Source: DATBLE01 sp963841405 (lineage in GTDB: Bacteria; Actinomycetota; Thermoleophilia; Gaiellales; Gaiellaceae). From it: a stretch of DNA of 64,000 nucleotides. Positions within the stretch are counted from its first letter, which is position 1. Every line of letters begins with the position of its first letter. The position numbers and the translations under genes are program-made. The notes below the pieces were generated by a model. That model did not search any database, was not told where the DNA came from, and saw only the letters and a program-made list of their open reading frames with translations. Of this stretch, positions 9,291 through 18,540 are shown in pieces. Where the stretch lies: assembly GCA_963841405.1 (NCBI GenBank), contig CAWJCM010000007.1:806001-870000 (forward strand). Reading direction: 5' to 3'.

Positions 9291-9497
9291 CTACAGGTGG
9301 TCGAGGTCGTGCTTGTGCTCCTCACGCCACTGCTCCTGGTAGCGCTCGGCCGCCTCGAACTCGTCCTCAGTGCGGCGCCGTTCGGCGTCCGTCTCCGTGG
9401 CGACTCCATCGTCCGCAGCCGAGCGTCGGCGCGCGACTACGAATCCGGCGACGAGCAGCGGAACGGCGACGGCGACGAAGACGATGACCGGCAGCAC
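9291..9497 (-). CDS. Small single-pass membrane protein
   Basis: A 68-residue protein: an N-terminal hydrophobic helix (LPVIVFVAVAVPLLVAGFVV) followed by RRR and a highly charged tail (RRRTEDEFEAAERYQEQWRE) likely to be a cytoplasmic helix. This is the layout of small membrane-anchored proteins of unknown function. It has no overlapping partner; the next gene upstream is divergent. No family recognised. Confidence 0.6.
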   Translation of the reverse strand: MLPVIVFVAVAVPLLVAGFVVARRRSAADDGVATETDAERRRTEDEFEAAERYQEQWREEHKHDLDHL

Positions 9498-9619
9498 GTC
9501 CCCACCCTAACCTGGACGACGCCTGGCGGTTGACTCCGCCGTGAAAGCACGGGAGACTGCAAACTGCGCGGACGGGCGGAAAGGCGTGCGGGAAATCGAC
9601 GGGTGGGAGGGGGAGAGGG

Positions 9620-10557
9620 ATGAGACGGATGCGGAGGCTCTTCGCGGCAGGTATTGCCGCTGTCGGATGCCTTGTGGCGGTCGGTTCGGCTGGAGGACAC
9701 AACAACCAGCCGCCGGTGAGCGCCGTTCTCAGCCCGTTGATCGGGACGACCACGAACGGGGTCCAGCAGGTGACCAACGGCGGCAAGATCGGGCTTCACC
9801 TCGACGTGACCGCCACGGGCAGCTCGACCGTCAAGAACCTCCTCATCACGGTTGCGAGCGACAGGGCGACGTTCTCCGATGCGAGCCAGCCCGAGTGCAG
9901 GAAGGCCCTGGACGCGCGGCTCATGGCCTGCTTCGTCAAACAGCTGGCGGGCAGCGCGACGTTCTCCGTCGATCTGCGCTTCGACGCTCCGGCGAGCGGC
10001 GACAAGGTCTTTTCTCTGCCGACGGAGTGGTCTTCGTCGGGGATCACGGGCCCGGGATCGTTTTCGGCAAGCCGGTGAAGACGATGCTGGTCTCGTCGGC
10101 AGGCGGTTCGCTGCTCAACAGCTACCTGAGGGCCGCCGAGAACGTGGCGACGGCTGCGACGCTGCCCCAGCACAGCCAGTTCGTGATGCCCAACTCGCTG
10201 CTCGGCGGCGCACTACGGCGTAGCGACGTCGGTTCAGGAGCAGACCGCCACGCCGCTCTGCGACGAATTGCCCGGCGTTCGAGACGGTGCTGGGGATTCC
10301 GGCGTCGCTGCTGGGGAGGCCCGCCGTTCTCGGCGACGAATCCGTTCACGTTCACGGTCACGTTGCTCCCGGCCGGCGTGCCGGCCCACTACTACCCGAC
10401 GGGCCTGTACCACGACGGCGTTCTGATCCCGATGTGCAGCACCTCGCCGCTCAGCGCGACGACGCACATCTGCCTGACCGCGTTCACCGGCAACAAGTGG
10501 TCCGGCTTCGTCGCCACCGGCGAAGCCGACCAGAACGGCCGCATCGGCTTCGGCTAG
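9620..10557 (+). pseudogene. Secreted protein, tandem copy 1, multiple frameshifts
   Basis: It begins intact (RBS GGGAGAGGG, then MRRMRRLFAAGIAAVGCLVA, a signal peptide) and encodes LSPLIGTTTNGVQQVTNGGK and ATFSVDLRFDAPASGDKVFS. The frame is lost near 10040, recovered for LLNSYLRAAENVATAATLPQ and HSQFVMPNSLLGGA, lost again near 10217, 10270 and 10315, then recovered for PFTFTVTLLPAGVPAHYYPT and a C-terminus ending EADQNGRIGFG. The protein would be about 310 residues. Its neighbour at 10660-11624 is a close paralogue with breaks at other places, so comparison of the two shows where bases were gained or lost. Function unknown; exported. Confidence 0.7.
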
Positions 10558-10659
10558 GAGCTCTTCGATCCCGGTTGACGCCGGGCCGAAAGACGACGAG
10601 ACTCGTACGACGCCGTCCGGCGGTCGGACAGCGGTGAACCGAACAGAGGTGGGAGAGGG

Positions 10660-11624
10660 ATGATGAAGAAGCAGACGCTTATCGCGGCAGCCATCGCGGT
10701 TGTCGCGTTTACCGTGGCGGTCGGGTCAGCCGGCGGGAGGACTTCCAGCACCGGCGCGAGCGTCGTGCTCCAGCCACTGATCGGGACGACCGCGAACGAG
10801 GTCCAGCAGGTGACCTTCGGCGGGAAGATCGGGCTTCACCTCGACGTGACGAACACGGGCAGCGTCGACCGTCAAGAATCTCGTCATCGTGGTTGCGAGC
10901 GATGCGGGCGAGCGTTCTCGGACGCGAGCCAGCCCGACGTGCTGTGGATGCCCGTGGACGCGAGGCGCATGGTGTGCTCGCTCACGCAGCTGAGGGAGGC
11001 GGCGCCGACGTTCTCGGTCGACCTGCGCTTCGACGCGCCGGCGAGCGGCGTCGAGCGTCGTCCCACGCCGACGGTGGTCGTCGACGCGCAGACGCAGGGG
11101 GGATCGGGGATCAACGGGACTCAGCGAGCACGGTGACCCCTGAGACGACTGCGCTGGTCTCGTCGGCAGGCGAACACGCTGGTCAAGACGCTAGCTGAGG
11201 GACAAGGAGAGCGCTGGCGACGGCGGCCGACGCTGCCCAGCACAGCCAGTTCGTGATGCCCGACACGCTGCTCGGCGGAGCATTCGGCGTCGCGACGTCG
11301 GTTCAGGAGCAGACCGCAACTCCGCTGTGCGAGAACTGCCCGGCCCTCGAGACGGTGCTGAACATCCCGTCATCGCTGGGGGAGGACTCGCCGTTCTCGC
11401 CCACGAACCCGTTCACCTTCACTGTCACGCTCCTGCCGGCCGGCGTGCCGGCCCACTACTGGCCGAAGGGGCTGTACCACGACGGCGTGAAGATTCCGAA
11501 GTGCAGCTGGTCGCCGCTCGGGGAAAGCACGCACATCTGCCTGACCTCGTTCTGGGGGGACAAGGACCACGGCTTCGTCGCCACCGGCCAGGCCGACCAG
11601 AACGGGCGGCTCGGCTTCGGTTAG
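10660..11624 (+). pseudogene. Secreted protein, tandem copy 2, multiple frameshifts
   Basis: Paralogue of the preceding gene, with its own RBS (GGGAGAGGG) and signal peptide (MMKKQTLIAAAIAVVAFTVA). The common parts include LQPLIGTTANEVQQVTFGGK, TFSVDLRFDAPASG, QFVMPDTLLGGAFGVATSVQ and PFTFTVTLLPAGVPAHYWPK, ending ADQNGRLGFG. Breaks lie near 10865 (NTGS then out of frame), 10915 and between about 11100 and 11250, where part of the centre cannot be read in any frame. The last 124 codons (from 11253) are open. The pair clearly arose by tandem duplication. No family recognised. Confidence 0.7.
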
Positions 11625-11635
11625 CAGCTAACCGA
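11617..11635. terminator. Palindrome containing two convergent stop codons
   Basis: A perfect 8-bp inverted repeat TCGGTTAG-CAG-CTAACCGA. The TAG of the plus-strand gene and the TAG of the minus-strand gene both lie in its arms, so it can act as a compact bidirectional transcription stop. Confidence 0.5.
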
Positions 11636-14600
11636 CAGGACGCGGGCGCGCCGCGGCGACCTCGGCCGCGAGCTCGTCCAGACGGTCGACCATCACGCGG
11701 CTGGCCTTGCGCTCCGCCATGGTCCGCGCCTCGGCGATCAGCACCCGCGCCTCTTCGTGGCGTCCGGCGGAGAGAAGGACCCGGGCGAGATCCGAGCTCG
11801 CGGCCACCTTGGCGACCACGCCGTCGGTCGGAGCGAGCAGCCCGACGGCCTCCCGGGCCAGCATCTCCGCCTCGGCCAGCGAGCCGCGGTGGGACAGCAC
11901 CATCGCCCGGGTCGACCGCCAGAGCGACTGCGCGTCGACGTCCGACTCGTCGGCGAGCTCCTCGGTCGCCAGCGCGGCGTCCTCGGCCTCCTCGAACCGA
12001 CCGGCGGCGGCCAGTGCCTCGGCCAGGAGCCCGGCGACCGACGAGAGCAGGTAACGCTCGCCGAGCGCAGCGAGGTGGTCGTACCCGCGCCGGAGCTCGC
12101 GTTCGGCCGCCTCCGGATCTCCGGCCAGCAGCTCGACGTGAGCCGAGCTCAGGCTGAGCGTTGCGGCATCCACGTGGAGACCGAGTTCCTCGAACATCGC
12201 CCGCGCGCGCGTGTAGAGGTCGCGGGCACGATCGAACTCGGACTGCATCGCCACGAGCTGCGCCAGTACGCAGAGCATCGCCGCCTCGGCCTGGCGGTCG
12301 CCGCGGACGCGTTCGGCGATCTCTTCGCAGCGCCGCGTGCCGACGTCGACCGGCGTCGGCCCGTAGACGACGGTGAGCGCGTACTGCGTCGACGCGCGCC
12401 GCTCCTGCCTGACGTCGCCCGCGTTCCGCGCGCACCCGATTGCCTGCTCGAGCGCGCGCGCGGCCTTCTCGTAGCGCCCCGCCTGTCCGTGCATCCAGGC
12501 GAGGAGCCGCCAGGCCCGTGCGAGGCCGACGTCGTCGCCTGCGCGCCTGCAGAGCTCGATCGCGTCCTCGGCCGCCCTCGCCGCAGCGGCTTCCCAGCCC
12601 GCCGAGTCGCCCGACAGCAACACGACGAGCATGCGTACGAGCTCGGCGTTCGCGGCGAGCGTCGGCTCGTTCGCCACCTCCGCGGTCGCGACCGCGTCCT
12701 GGAGCAGGCTCTCGGCGTGCGCGAACTCGCCGACCTGGAGCAGCGCCTCGCCCAGCTCGGGGAAGAGCGCGAGCCGCCGCGGATCGAGCGGCTCCAGCAG
12801 CGCCGTTGCCCGCTCGAGCAGGTTCGCGGCGGCGGCCATGTCGCCACGCTCGAACGCGCGCCGTCCGGTGGCGGCGAGCTTGGTCGCGGCCCGCTCGCCG
12901 ATCGTGCGCGCGTGGTCGTCGATCGGGCCGAGTTGGAAGAGGTAGCGGTACGCCTGCTCCAGGTGGTAGCCGAGGATCTCCTCGTACTCGGTCTCCCGCT
13001 GCCGGTCGCGGTTGACCTGCTCGGCCCAGTTCGCGAACCGCTCGTGCAGGCTTGCGCGCGTGCGCTTGAGCACACGGTTGTAGGCGGCGTCCCGGATCAG
13101 GATGTGCTCGAAGCGGAAGTCGTCCGCCGACGTTGGCCGGTCGGGCCGGACGAGCTGCTTCCGGGTGAGCGTCGTCAGGTGCGAGTCGACGTCCGGACGA
13201 ACGGCGTCGACGACGAGCTCGTTCAGGGCCGGACGCATGAAGTTCACGCCGATCACCGCTGCGGGCTCGATCACGGCGCGCTGGTCGTCGCCGAGGAGCT
13301 CCAGCCGTTCGGCCAGCAGCGCCTCGATCGACCCGGGCAGGGCAAGCCCCTCGGAGAGATCTCTCGTCGCCCGCCAGCCGTCCTCGTCGAGGACGAGCAG
13401 CTGCTCGTCGACGAGCATCGAGACGAGCTGCTCGACGAACAGCGGATTCCCCTCGGCGGCCTGGACGATCCGCCGCCGCACAGTATCCGGCACGGCGACC
13501 GTGCCCAGGACGTGGTCGATCACGCGGCCTGCGTCGTCCTCTCCGAGCGGAGCCAGCTCGATCGTCGCGTCCGAGACCTCCGACCAGTCGCGGCGCTCGA
13601 GCAGGTCCGGCCGTGTCGCGCAGAGCACGAGCATCGGCACCCCGTCGATGGTCGTGCGCAGGTGCGCCACCAGGTCGAGCAGAGTCGCCTCGGCCCAGTG
13701 GATGTCGTCGAACCGGAGCGCAAGCGGCCGTTCCGAGGCGATGCTCTCGACCAGCTTGCGTACGCCCCAGAAGAGCTCGGTCACCGGGAAGTCGCCGCCG
13801 TCGAGCCCGACCGCCGCCGAGACGCGATCGAGCACGGCGGGGTCGTCGTTCAGCGCGGCGATCTTGCCGCGGGCGACTTCCGGCGGGTCGTCGTCCACGA
13901 TCGCCGCCGCCTGGCGGACGATCTCGACCAGCGGCCAGAACGTGATGCCACGCCCGTAGGGCAGGCAGCGGCCGCGGAGGGTCGTCGCCGTCGGGGCGAT
14001 GTGGTCGAAGAACTCCTCGGTCAGGCGTGACTTGCCGACCCCCGCCTGTGCGACGATCGTGACCATGCGGCAGGTGCCGGCAGCGACCGCGGCGTCGAAC
14101 TCGGCGACGAGGGTGGCCAGCTCGGCCTCGCGTCCGACCAGCGGCAGCTGCCGCCGCGGCACGGTGCCGACCTCCGCGACCGAGAGCAACCGATAGGCGG
14201 GGACGCGCTCGGCCTTTCCCTTCAGCTCGAGCGGCTCGACCGGCTCGACCTGGACGCTGTTGCGGACGAGCCGGTACGTCGGCTCGCCGACCAGCACCTC
14301 GTTCTCGGTCGCCGCCTGCTCGAGCCGCGCGGCCACGTTGACCGTGTCGCCGACGACGAGCCGCTGGTCGGCGGTCGGGTCGCCGGCGACGACCTCGCCG
14401 GTGTTCACGCCGGTCCGGTTCGCCAGCCGAACGCCCCAGCGCGTCTCGAGCTCCTCGTTCAGGGCGGCGAGCCGGCGCTTCATCTCGGCCGCCGCGCGCA
14501 CGGCGCGGAGGGCGTCGTCCTCGCGGATCCGCGGCAGCCCGAACACGGCCATGACCGCGTCGCCGATGTACTTCTCGACGCGGCCGCCGTGCTCCTCGAG

Positions 14601-14822
14601 CGCGCTGCGCATCTCCTCGAAGTAGCGTGTCATCACCTCGCGCAGCGACTCCGAGTCGAGCCGCTCGCCGAGTGTCGTCGACCCCTTGAGATCCGAGAAG
14701 ACAACCGTGACCGTCTTCCGCACCTCCTGCGGCGGCAGCGTGGCCGCGAGCGGCGTTCCGCAGAAGCCGCAGAGCCGGAAACGGTCGGGGTTCTCCTCGC
14801 CGCAGCTGGGGCAGACGGCCAT
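11628..14822 (-). CDS. Zinc-ribbon class III cyclase-STAND ATPase-TPR regulator
   Basis: A 1064-residue cytoplasmic protein. Residues 1-25 form a zinc ribbon (MAVCPSCGEENPDRFRLCGF, two CxxC pairs). A class III cyclase domain follows (~35-215) with a complete set of residues: VVFSDLKGST, VEKYIGDAVMAVFG including the Lys, and TVNVAARLEQ. A STAND ATPase starts near 235 (LVGREAELATLVAEF, Walker A AQAGVGKSR, DDIHWAEATLLDL). The last ~450 residues are Ala/Leu-rich TPR-like helical repeats. I chose ATG 14822 because the zinc ribbon starts there; earlier starts add 20 residues with no similarity. It is divergent from a secreted Ig-like protein gene. Such proteins are believed to link ligand sensing by the repeats to nucleotide signalling; the ligand is unknown. 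Confidence 0.92.
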   Translation of the reverse strand: MAVCPSCGEENPDRFRLCGFCGTPLAATLPPQEVRKTVTVVFSDLKGSTTLGERLDSESLREVMTRYFEEMRSALEEHGGRVEKYIGDAVMAVFGLPRIREDDALRAVRAAAEMKRRLAALNEELETRWGVRLANRTGVNTGEVVAGDPTADQRLVVGDTVNVAARLEQAATENEVLVGEPTYRLVRNSVQVEPVEPLELKGKAERVPAYRLLSVAEVGTVPRRQLPLVGREAELATLVAEFDAAVAAGTCRMVTIVAQAGVGKSRLTEEFFDHIAPTATTLRGRCLPYGRGITFWPLVEIVRQAAAIVDDDPPEVARGKIAALNDDPAVLDRVSAAVGLDGGDFPVTELFWGVRKLVESIASERPLALRFDDIHWAEATLLDLVAHLRTTIDGVPMLVLCATRPDLLERRDWSEVSDATIELAPLGEDDAGRVIDHVLGTVAVPDTVRRRIVQAAEGNPLFVEQLVSMLVDEQLLVLDEDGWRATRDLSEGLALPGSIEALLAERLELLGDDQRAVIEPAAVIGVNFMRPALNELVVDAVRPDVDSHLTTLTRKQLVRPDRPTSADDFRFEHILIRDAAYNRVLKRTRASLHERFANWAEQVNRDRQRETEYEEILGYHLEQAYRYLFQLGPIDDHARTIGERAATKLAATGRRAFERGDMAAAANLLERATALLEPLDPRRLALFPELGEALLQVGEFAHAESLLQDAVATAEVANEPTLAANAELVRMLVVLLSGDSAGWEAAAARAAEDAIELCRRAGDDVGLARAWRLLAWMHGQAGRYEKAARALEQAIGCARNAGDVRQERRASTQYALTVVYGPTPVDVGTRRCEEIAERVRGDRQAEAAMLCVLAQLVAMQSEFDRARDLYTRARAMFEELGLHVDAATLSLSSAHVELLAGDPEAAERELRRGYDHLAALGERYLLSSVAGLLAEALAAAGRFEEAEDAALATEELADESDVDAQSLWRSTRAMVLSHRGSLAEAEMLAREAVGLLAPTDGVVAKVAASSDLARVLLSAGRHEEARVLIAEARTMAERKASRVMVDRLDELAAEVAAARPRPVG

Positions 14823-14960
14823 GGACGGAGTGTACGAAGGAGCAGGCGTATGACTGGTGTGCGGCACTTGTAAGCATTCCATTTGCAGGCATTCGGCCTC
14901 CTACGCTGTACGTGTAACGAGCTTCATCGACGTTCCAACGACGGGAAGGGGGGACCCCCA

Positions 14961-16064
14961 ATGCGCACTGCTGCCACGCCGACTCGCCACCGGCTCCGAC
15001 GGGTCGTTGTCGGAGGAGCCCTGGCGGGCGTCCTCGCGGTCGTCATCGTCGGCTCCGGCGTCGCCGCCGCCAAGGCGAAGCCCACCAACAACACCGCGCC
15101 CAAGATCTTCGGCGTAGCCCGCATCGGCCAGGTGCTGAGCGGCGACCGCGGCGACTGGTCGAACGCGAACAGCTACGCCTACTCCTGGCTGCGCTGCAGC
15201 GGCGGAGGCGGGAACTGCAACGACATCAACGGTGCCAACGGGACGCAGTATCAGCTCGGGGCCGCCGACGACGGCCATCGGATCCGCTTCCGGGTGACCG
15301 CGAAGAACAGCGATGGGTCGACGACGGCGAACTCGCCGGCGACCGCGGTAGTGGTCGCAGCCGGGAAGCCGGCCAACACAGCCGCGCCGGTTATCTCCGG
15401 AACGCCGCAGGAGGGCTCGACCCTGAGCGGTAGCAACGGGACCTGGACGAACAGCCCTTCGAAGTACGGGTACGCCTGGTTGCGCTGCGACAACAAGGGC
15501 GGCTCGTGCGCGACGATCAACGGGGCGAGCAAGAACACGTACGTGGTCACCTCGGGCGACGTCAATACCACGATCCGTTTCCGCGTCACCGCAACGAACT
15601 CCGCCGGCAACGACACCGCCACTTCCAATCCGACCGCGGTGATCGGCAAGAACCGCGGGTCCGGGTGCCCGGCCGGCAGCGGCAACCCCGACCAGGTGGC
15701 GAACATCAGCCAGCCGGCCCGGCTGCTGGTCGACACGCTCCAGAGCGCGCCGACGATCGTCGCGAAGGGGACCCAGACGCTGACCGTCAGGTTCCATATC
15801 TCCTCGACGTGCGGCGGCAACGTGCAGGGTGCCCTCGTCTACGCGACCGCCACGCCGTACAACCAGTGGACGATCCCGCCGGAGGCGTCGAGCGGCGCCG
15901 ACGGTTGGGCGACGCTGACCTTCACGCGGCTCAGGGGCTTCCCGGTCAGCAGCCACCAGCAGCTGATCGCCATGTTCGTCCGCGCCCGGAAGGGCGGCGA
16001 GAACCTGCTCGCCGGCATCTCGTCACGGAGGCTGGTCTCGGTCCGCGTCAATCTCAAGAGCTAG
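14961..16064 (+). CDS. Secreted protein with two Ig-like (YxWLRC-type) domains
   Basis: A 367-residue exported protein; ATG 14961 follows a purine-rich site (GGGAAGGGGGG). A signal peptide/anchor (VVVGGALAGVLAVVIVGSGV) ends near residue 37. Two tandem Ig-like domains of ~90 residues follow, each with the pattern P-x-SG...G-x-x-LSG-x-x-G-x-W...YAWLRC (YSWLRCSGGGGNCNDINGA and YAWLRCDNKGGSCATINGAS); the paired Cys probably form a disulfide. The C-terminal ~130 residues (from about GSGCPAGSG) form a separate beta-rich domain with one Cys in SSTCGG. These repeats are common in secreted Solirubrobacter-type proteins. Binding partner unknown. A strong hairpin follows the stop. Confidence 0.85.
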   Translation: MRTAATPTRHRLRRVVVGGALAGVLAVVIVGSGVAAAKAKPTNNTAPKIFGVARIGQVLSGDRGDWSNANSYAYSWLRCSGGGGNCNDINGANGTQYQLGAADDGHRIRFRVTAKNSDGSTTANSPATAVVVAAGKPANTAAPVISGTPQEGSTLSGSNGTWTNSPSKYGYAWLRCDNKGGSCATINGASKNTYVVTSGDVNTTIRFRVTATNSAGNDTATSNPTAVIGKNRGSGCPAGSGNPDQVANISQPARLLVDTLQSAPTIVAKGTQTLTVRFHISSTCGGNVQGALVYATATPYNQWTIPPEASSGADGWATLTFTRLRGFPVSSHQQLIAMFVRARKGGENLLAGISSRRLVSVRVNLKS

Positions 16065-16076
16065 CGCACCGATCAA

Positions 16077-16109
16077 GGGGTTGCGCGGCCGACCCGGTCG
16101 CGCAACCCC
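16077..16109 (+). terminator. Rho-independent-like hairpin
   Basis: Perfect 11-bp stem GGGGTTGCGCG/CGCGCAACCCC with an 11-base loop, starting 12 bases after the Ig-like gene and ending just before the next start codon. No T-run follows, as is usual in high-GC actinobacteria. Confidence 0.65.
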
Positions 16110-16124
16110 GCCTACCATGCACGC

Positions 16125-17171
16125 GTGGCCGACACGATCGTGTTCATCCCCGCGTGGAACGAGGAGGAGATCCTCCCGTCGGTGCTCGACGAGCTCGCCG
16201 CCGGACTGCCCGACACCGACGTGCTCGTCGTCGACGACGGCTCGACCGACCGGACGGCGGGCGTGGCCGTGGAGCACGGTGCGCGGGTGCTCTCGTTCGG
16301 CGAGAACCGCGGGCTCCGAGCGGGGATCGCCGCCGGCTACGGCTACGCACACGAGCACGGCTATGCCTTCGCCGGCCGCGTCGACGCCGACGGCCAGCAC
16401 CCGGTCGACGAGCTCGTGCGGCTGCTCGCGATCGTGCGGTCGGGTGCAGCCGACGTCGCCGTCGGCTCGCGCTTCGTCAGCGGCGACGGCTACGAGCCGT
16501 ACCGCTACGAGCCCAGCCCGAGCCGGCGGTTCGGGACGGCGGTGCTGCGGCGAGGGATGAAGGCGGCACTCGGACGGCCGTTCCACGACGCGACCAGCGG
16601 GATGTACGCCGTCAATGCGCGCGCGCTGCCGATCCTGGCCGAGCCGTACGAGAGCGGCGCGCCGGAGGTGGAGTCGCTCCTCCGGCTGCAGCAGGGCCTG
16701 CTGACGGTGGTCGAGGTGCCGGTGGACATGCGCGAGCGCGCGAGCGGCGAGTCGAAGCTGCAGGGCAAGCGCGCCATCCAGCTCGTCCTCACAGTCGCCG
16801 GGACCCTAGTGCTCCTGACCGGCTGGGCTCGGGGCCGGGGCGCCGCCTCGGAGGCAGAGCTGATGGCCCGGTCGTGGACTGCGCCATGCCGGCGGGTCGT
16901 CGTCGACTCCGGCGCCCGCTCGACCTTCGCCAACGTGGCCGCCGCGGCCGCGGTCGCCCGGGAGGTGAGGGCGGGGCAGGTCGTCCTGGTCACGTCCGCC
17001 TGGCACGCCGGCCGTGCCTCGGCGCTGCTGCGCGCCGCCCTGCGCGGCTCGGGCTCGACGGTAGAGCTCGCGACGACCGACGACCGGGCGTCTCTCCGTG
17101 CGCGGCTCCGCGAGCTCGCCTGCTGGGCTCTCGTGCCGTTCGTCGCAGTGGCGGCACGCGTCAGCTTTTGA
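16125..17171 (+). CDS. GT2 glycosyltransferase fused to a partial DUF218 domain
   Basis: A 348-residue protein with GTG start. Residues 1-~230 are a family 2 glycosyltransferase of the dolichyl/polyprenyl-phosphate-sugar synthase type: IVFIPAWNEEE, VVDDGSTDRT, and the metal-binding DADGQH; the specificity loop is around DATSGMYAVNA. After LVLTVAGTLVLLTGW, a second module follows (~245-348) that matches the second half of DUF218/YdcF-SanA proteins: SEAELMARSW, ARSTFANVAAAAAVA, VVLVTSAWHAGRASALL. The first half of DUF218, with its glycine-rich strand, is missing. The join GWARGRGAASEAEL looks like an in-frame deletion between two neighbouring genes. Its 3' end overlaps the convergent sigma factor gene by 11 bases. 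GT2 activity is plausible; the DUF218 part may be non-functional. Confidence 0.8.
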   Translation: MADTIVFIPAWNEEEILPSVLDELAAGLPDTDVLVVDDGSTDRTAGVAVEHGARVLSFGENRGLRAGIAAGYGYAHEHGYAFAGRVDADGQHPVDELVRLLAIVRSGAADVAVGSRFVSGDGYEPYRYEPSPSRRFGTAVLRRGMKAALGRPFHDATSGMYAVNARALPILAEPYESGAPEVESLLRLQQGLLTVVEVPVDMRERASGESKLQGKRAIQLVLTVAGTLVLLTGWARGRGAASEAELMARSWTAPCRRVVVDSGARSTFANVAAAAAVAREVRAGQVVLVTSAWHAGRASALLRAALRGSGSTVELATTDDRASLRARLRELACWALVPFVAVAARVSF

Positions 17172-18540
17172 CCGGGTGCCCCGGGTGGACGGGGTGCTCG
17201 GGGTGATCGTTCGACGAGCCGGAACCGGAATCGGACGACGAGGTCGAAGCGTCCTCGGTGGGGCCGTCCGTCCGGCCGTGCCGGCCGGGCGCGTCGGCTG
17301 ACCCGGGGGGCGCTGCGGCGGGGGACGGTGCCTCGGGCTTCGTCGAGTGTGCACCGCGATCCGACCTGAGCCGCGCGGACTTCTGCTTCTCGGAATGTTG
17401 CGGGGACAGAGTCTTCGTCGCCGGTTTGCCGTGGGCGTGGCCGTCGCCGGCGCTCCCGCGGGCGACCGGGGCGTCTGCCGAGCGACCGTGCGCCGGTGCC
17501 GAGCCTGATCTGCCGGACTCCCGCGCAGTGGGGCTCACGACAGACGGCGACCGAGCGGGCGGGACCTCAGGTGCCGTCACCGCTCGAGGAGCCGGTGCGG
17601 AAACGGGACGGATGGTCGGCGCCGCCGGCGCATGCGGCGTACGGCGCGCCGTCCTCGGAGGCTTGGACGCGCGCGGACGGCGCGAGACCACCGGCGTGGC
17701 CGGCGCTGCGGCCTCGATCCGGTGCGGCGGAGCGGCCGAGACGGGTCGGGTAACGGACACTCGTGCCCGTGTCTCGAGGCGCGGAGCCGGAGCGACCGAG
17801 ACGCGCGTCGGGAGCGAACGCGTTCCCGACTTCGTCTCGACCTCGTGTTCGACCGTGACCACCGCGCCCGCGGTCAGCCCCACCGCGACGGCACCGGCAC
17901 CGACCTTCGCGACCACCGGCAGCGCGGCGACCTTGACGGCCGGCGCACGCGAGAGGAGCTGGGCGAGAATGTTCCACAGCTCGGGCAGCGGGAGCAGGGC
18001 GTACGTGCGCCGGAAGGCCGACCGCACGTTCCTCCGAGCCCGGAAGAGCAGCGACCCGATCGAGGACACCGACACCCCCAGCGCGGTGGCGACCTGCTCG
18101 TACGGCAGGCCGCAGAACTCGTGCAGTAACAGTGCCTCGCGCTGCTGCCTCGGCAGCTGCTCGATCGAACGGCTGAGCGCGCGCAGGTTCTCGCCCACGA
18201 TGACCGCCGCGAGCGCGTCGGGCGCCTGCGGGACCCCGTTTCTCGGCTGCCGGGCGAGCGGCTCGCGCATGCTCGCACGAATCCGGTCGAGGCACTCGTT
18301 GCGTGCGATCGCGGCCAGCCAGACGTCTGCCCGCCTCGGCTCGCTCCCCGCGAGGAGCGATCGGTACGCGGAGGCGAACGTCTCCTGCATCGCATCCTCG
18401 GCCTCCAGCGGGTCCGGGAGCAGGCGCCGGCACACGCCGAGCACCATCCCCGAGTGCCGTCGGAAGAGGTCCTCCGCGAGAGCGTCCGCCCCGTTTCCTC
18501 TCGGCCCGCGTGCCGCTACCGAGTCTGCGCGCACCGCCAC
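17161..18540 (-). CDS. ECF sigma factor with membrane helix and long extracytoplasmic tail
   Basis: A 459-residue ECF-type RNA polymerase sigma factor (GTG start). Region 2 is near residues 25-90 (LFRRHSGMVLGVCRRLL, EAEDAMQETFASAYRSL) and region 4 near 125-180 (LPRQQREALLLHEFCGLPYE, then VSVSSIGSLLFRARRNV). After ~200 comes a hydrophobic segment (VAALPVVAKVGAGAVAVGLT) that can span the membrane, and then ~235 residues rich in Pro, Ala, Ser and Arg, ending in a DHPEHPVHPGHP stretch with no fold. No separate anti-sigma gene is adjacent, so the tail may anchor or restrain the sigma domain. It converges on the glycosyltransferase gene. Regulon unknown. Confidence 0.9.
   Translation of the reverse strand: MAVRADSVAARGPRGNGADALAEDLFRRHSGMVLGVCRRLLPDPLEAEDAMQETFASAYRSLLAGSEPRRADVWLAAIARNECLDRIRASMREPLARQPRNGVPQAPDALAAVIVGENLRALSRSIEQLPRQQREALLLHEFCGLPYEQVATALGVSVSSIGSLLFRARRNVRSAFRRTYALLPLPELWNILAQLLSRAPAVKVAALPVVAKVGAGAVAVGLTAGAVVTVEHEVETKSGTRSLPTRVSVAPAPRLETRARVSVTRPVSAAPPHRIEAAAPATPVVSRRPRASKPPRTARRTPHAPAAPTIRPVSAPAPRAVTAPEVPPARSPSVVSPTARESGRSGSAPAHGRSADAPVARGSAGDGHAHGKPATKTLSPQHSEKQKSARLRSDRGAHSTKPEAPSPAAAPPGSADAPGRHGRTDGPTEDASTSSSDSGSGSSNDHPEHPVHPGHPVKS

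Noticed and set aside
11425..14961. Long open frames antisense to the cyclase-ATPase gene and similar antisense frames elsewhere
   Set aside because: Arg/Ala/Pro-rich translations without any domain; expected in very GC-rich DNA opposite real genes.
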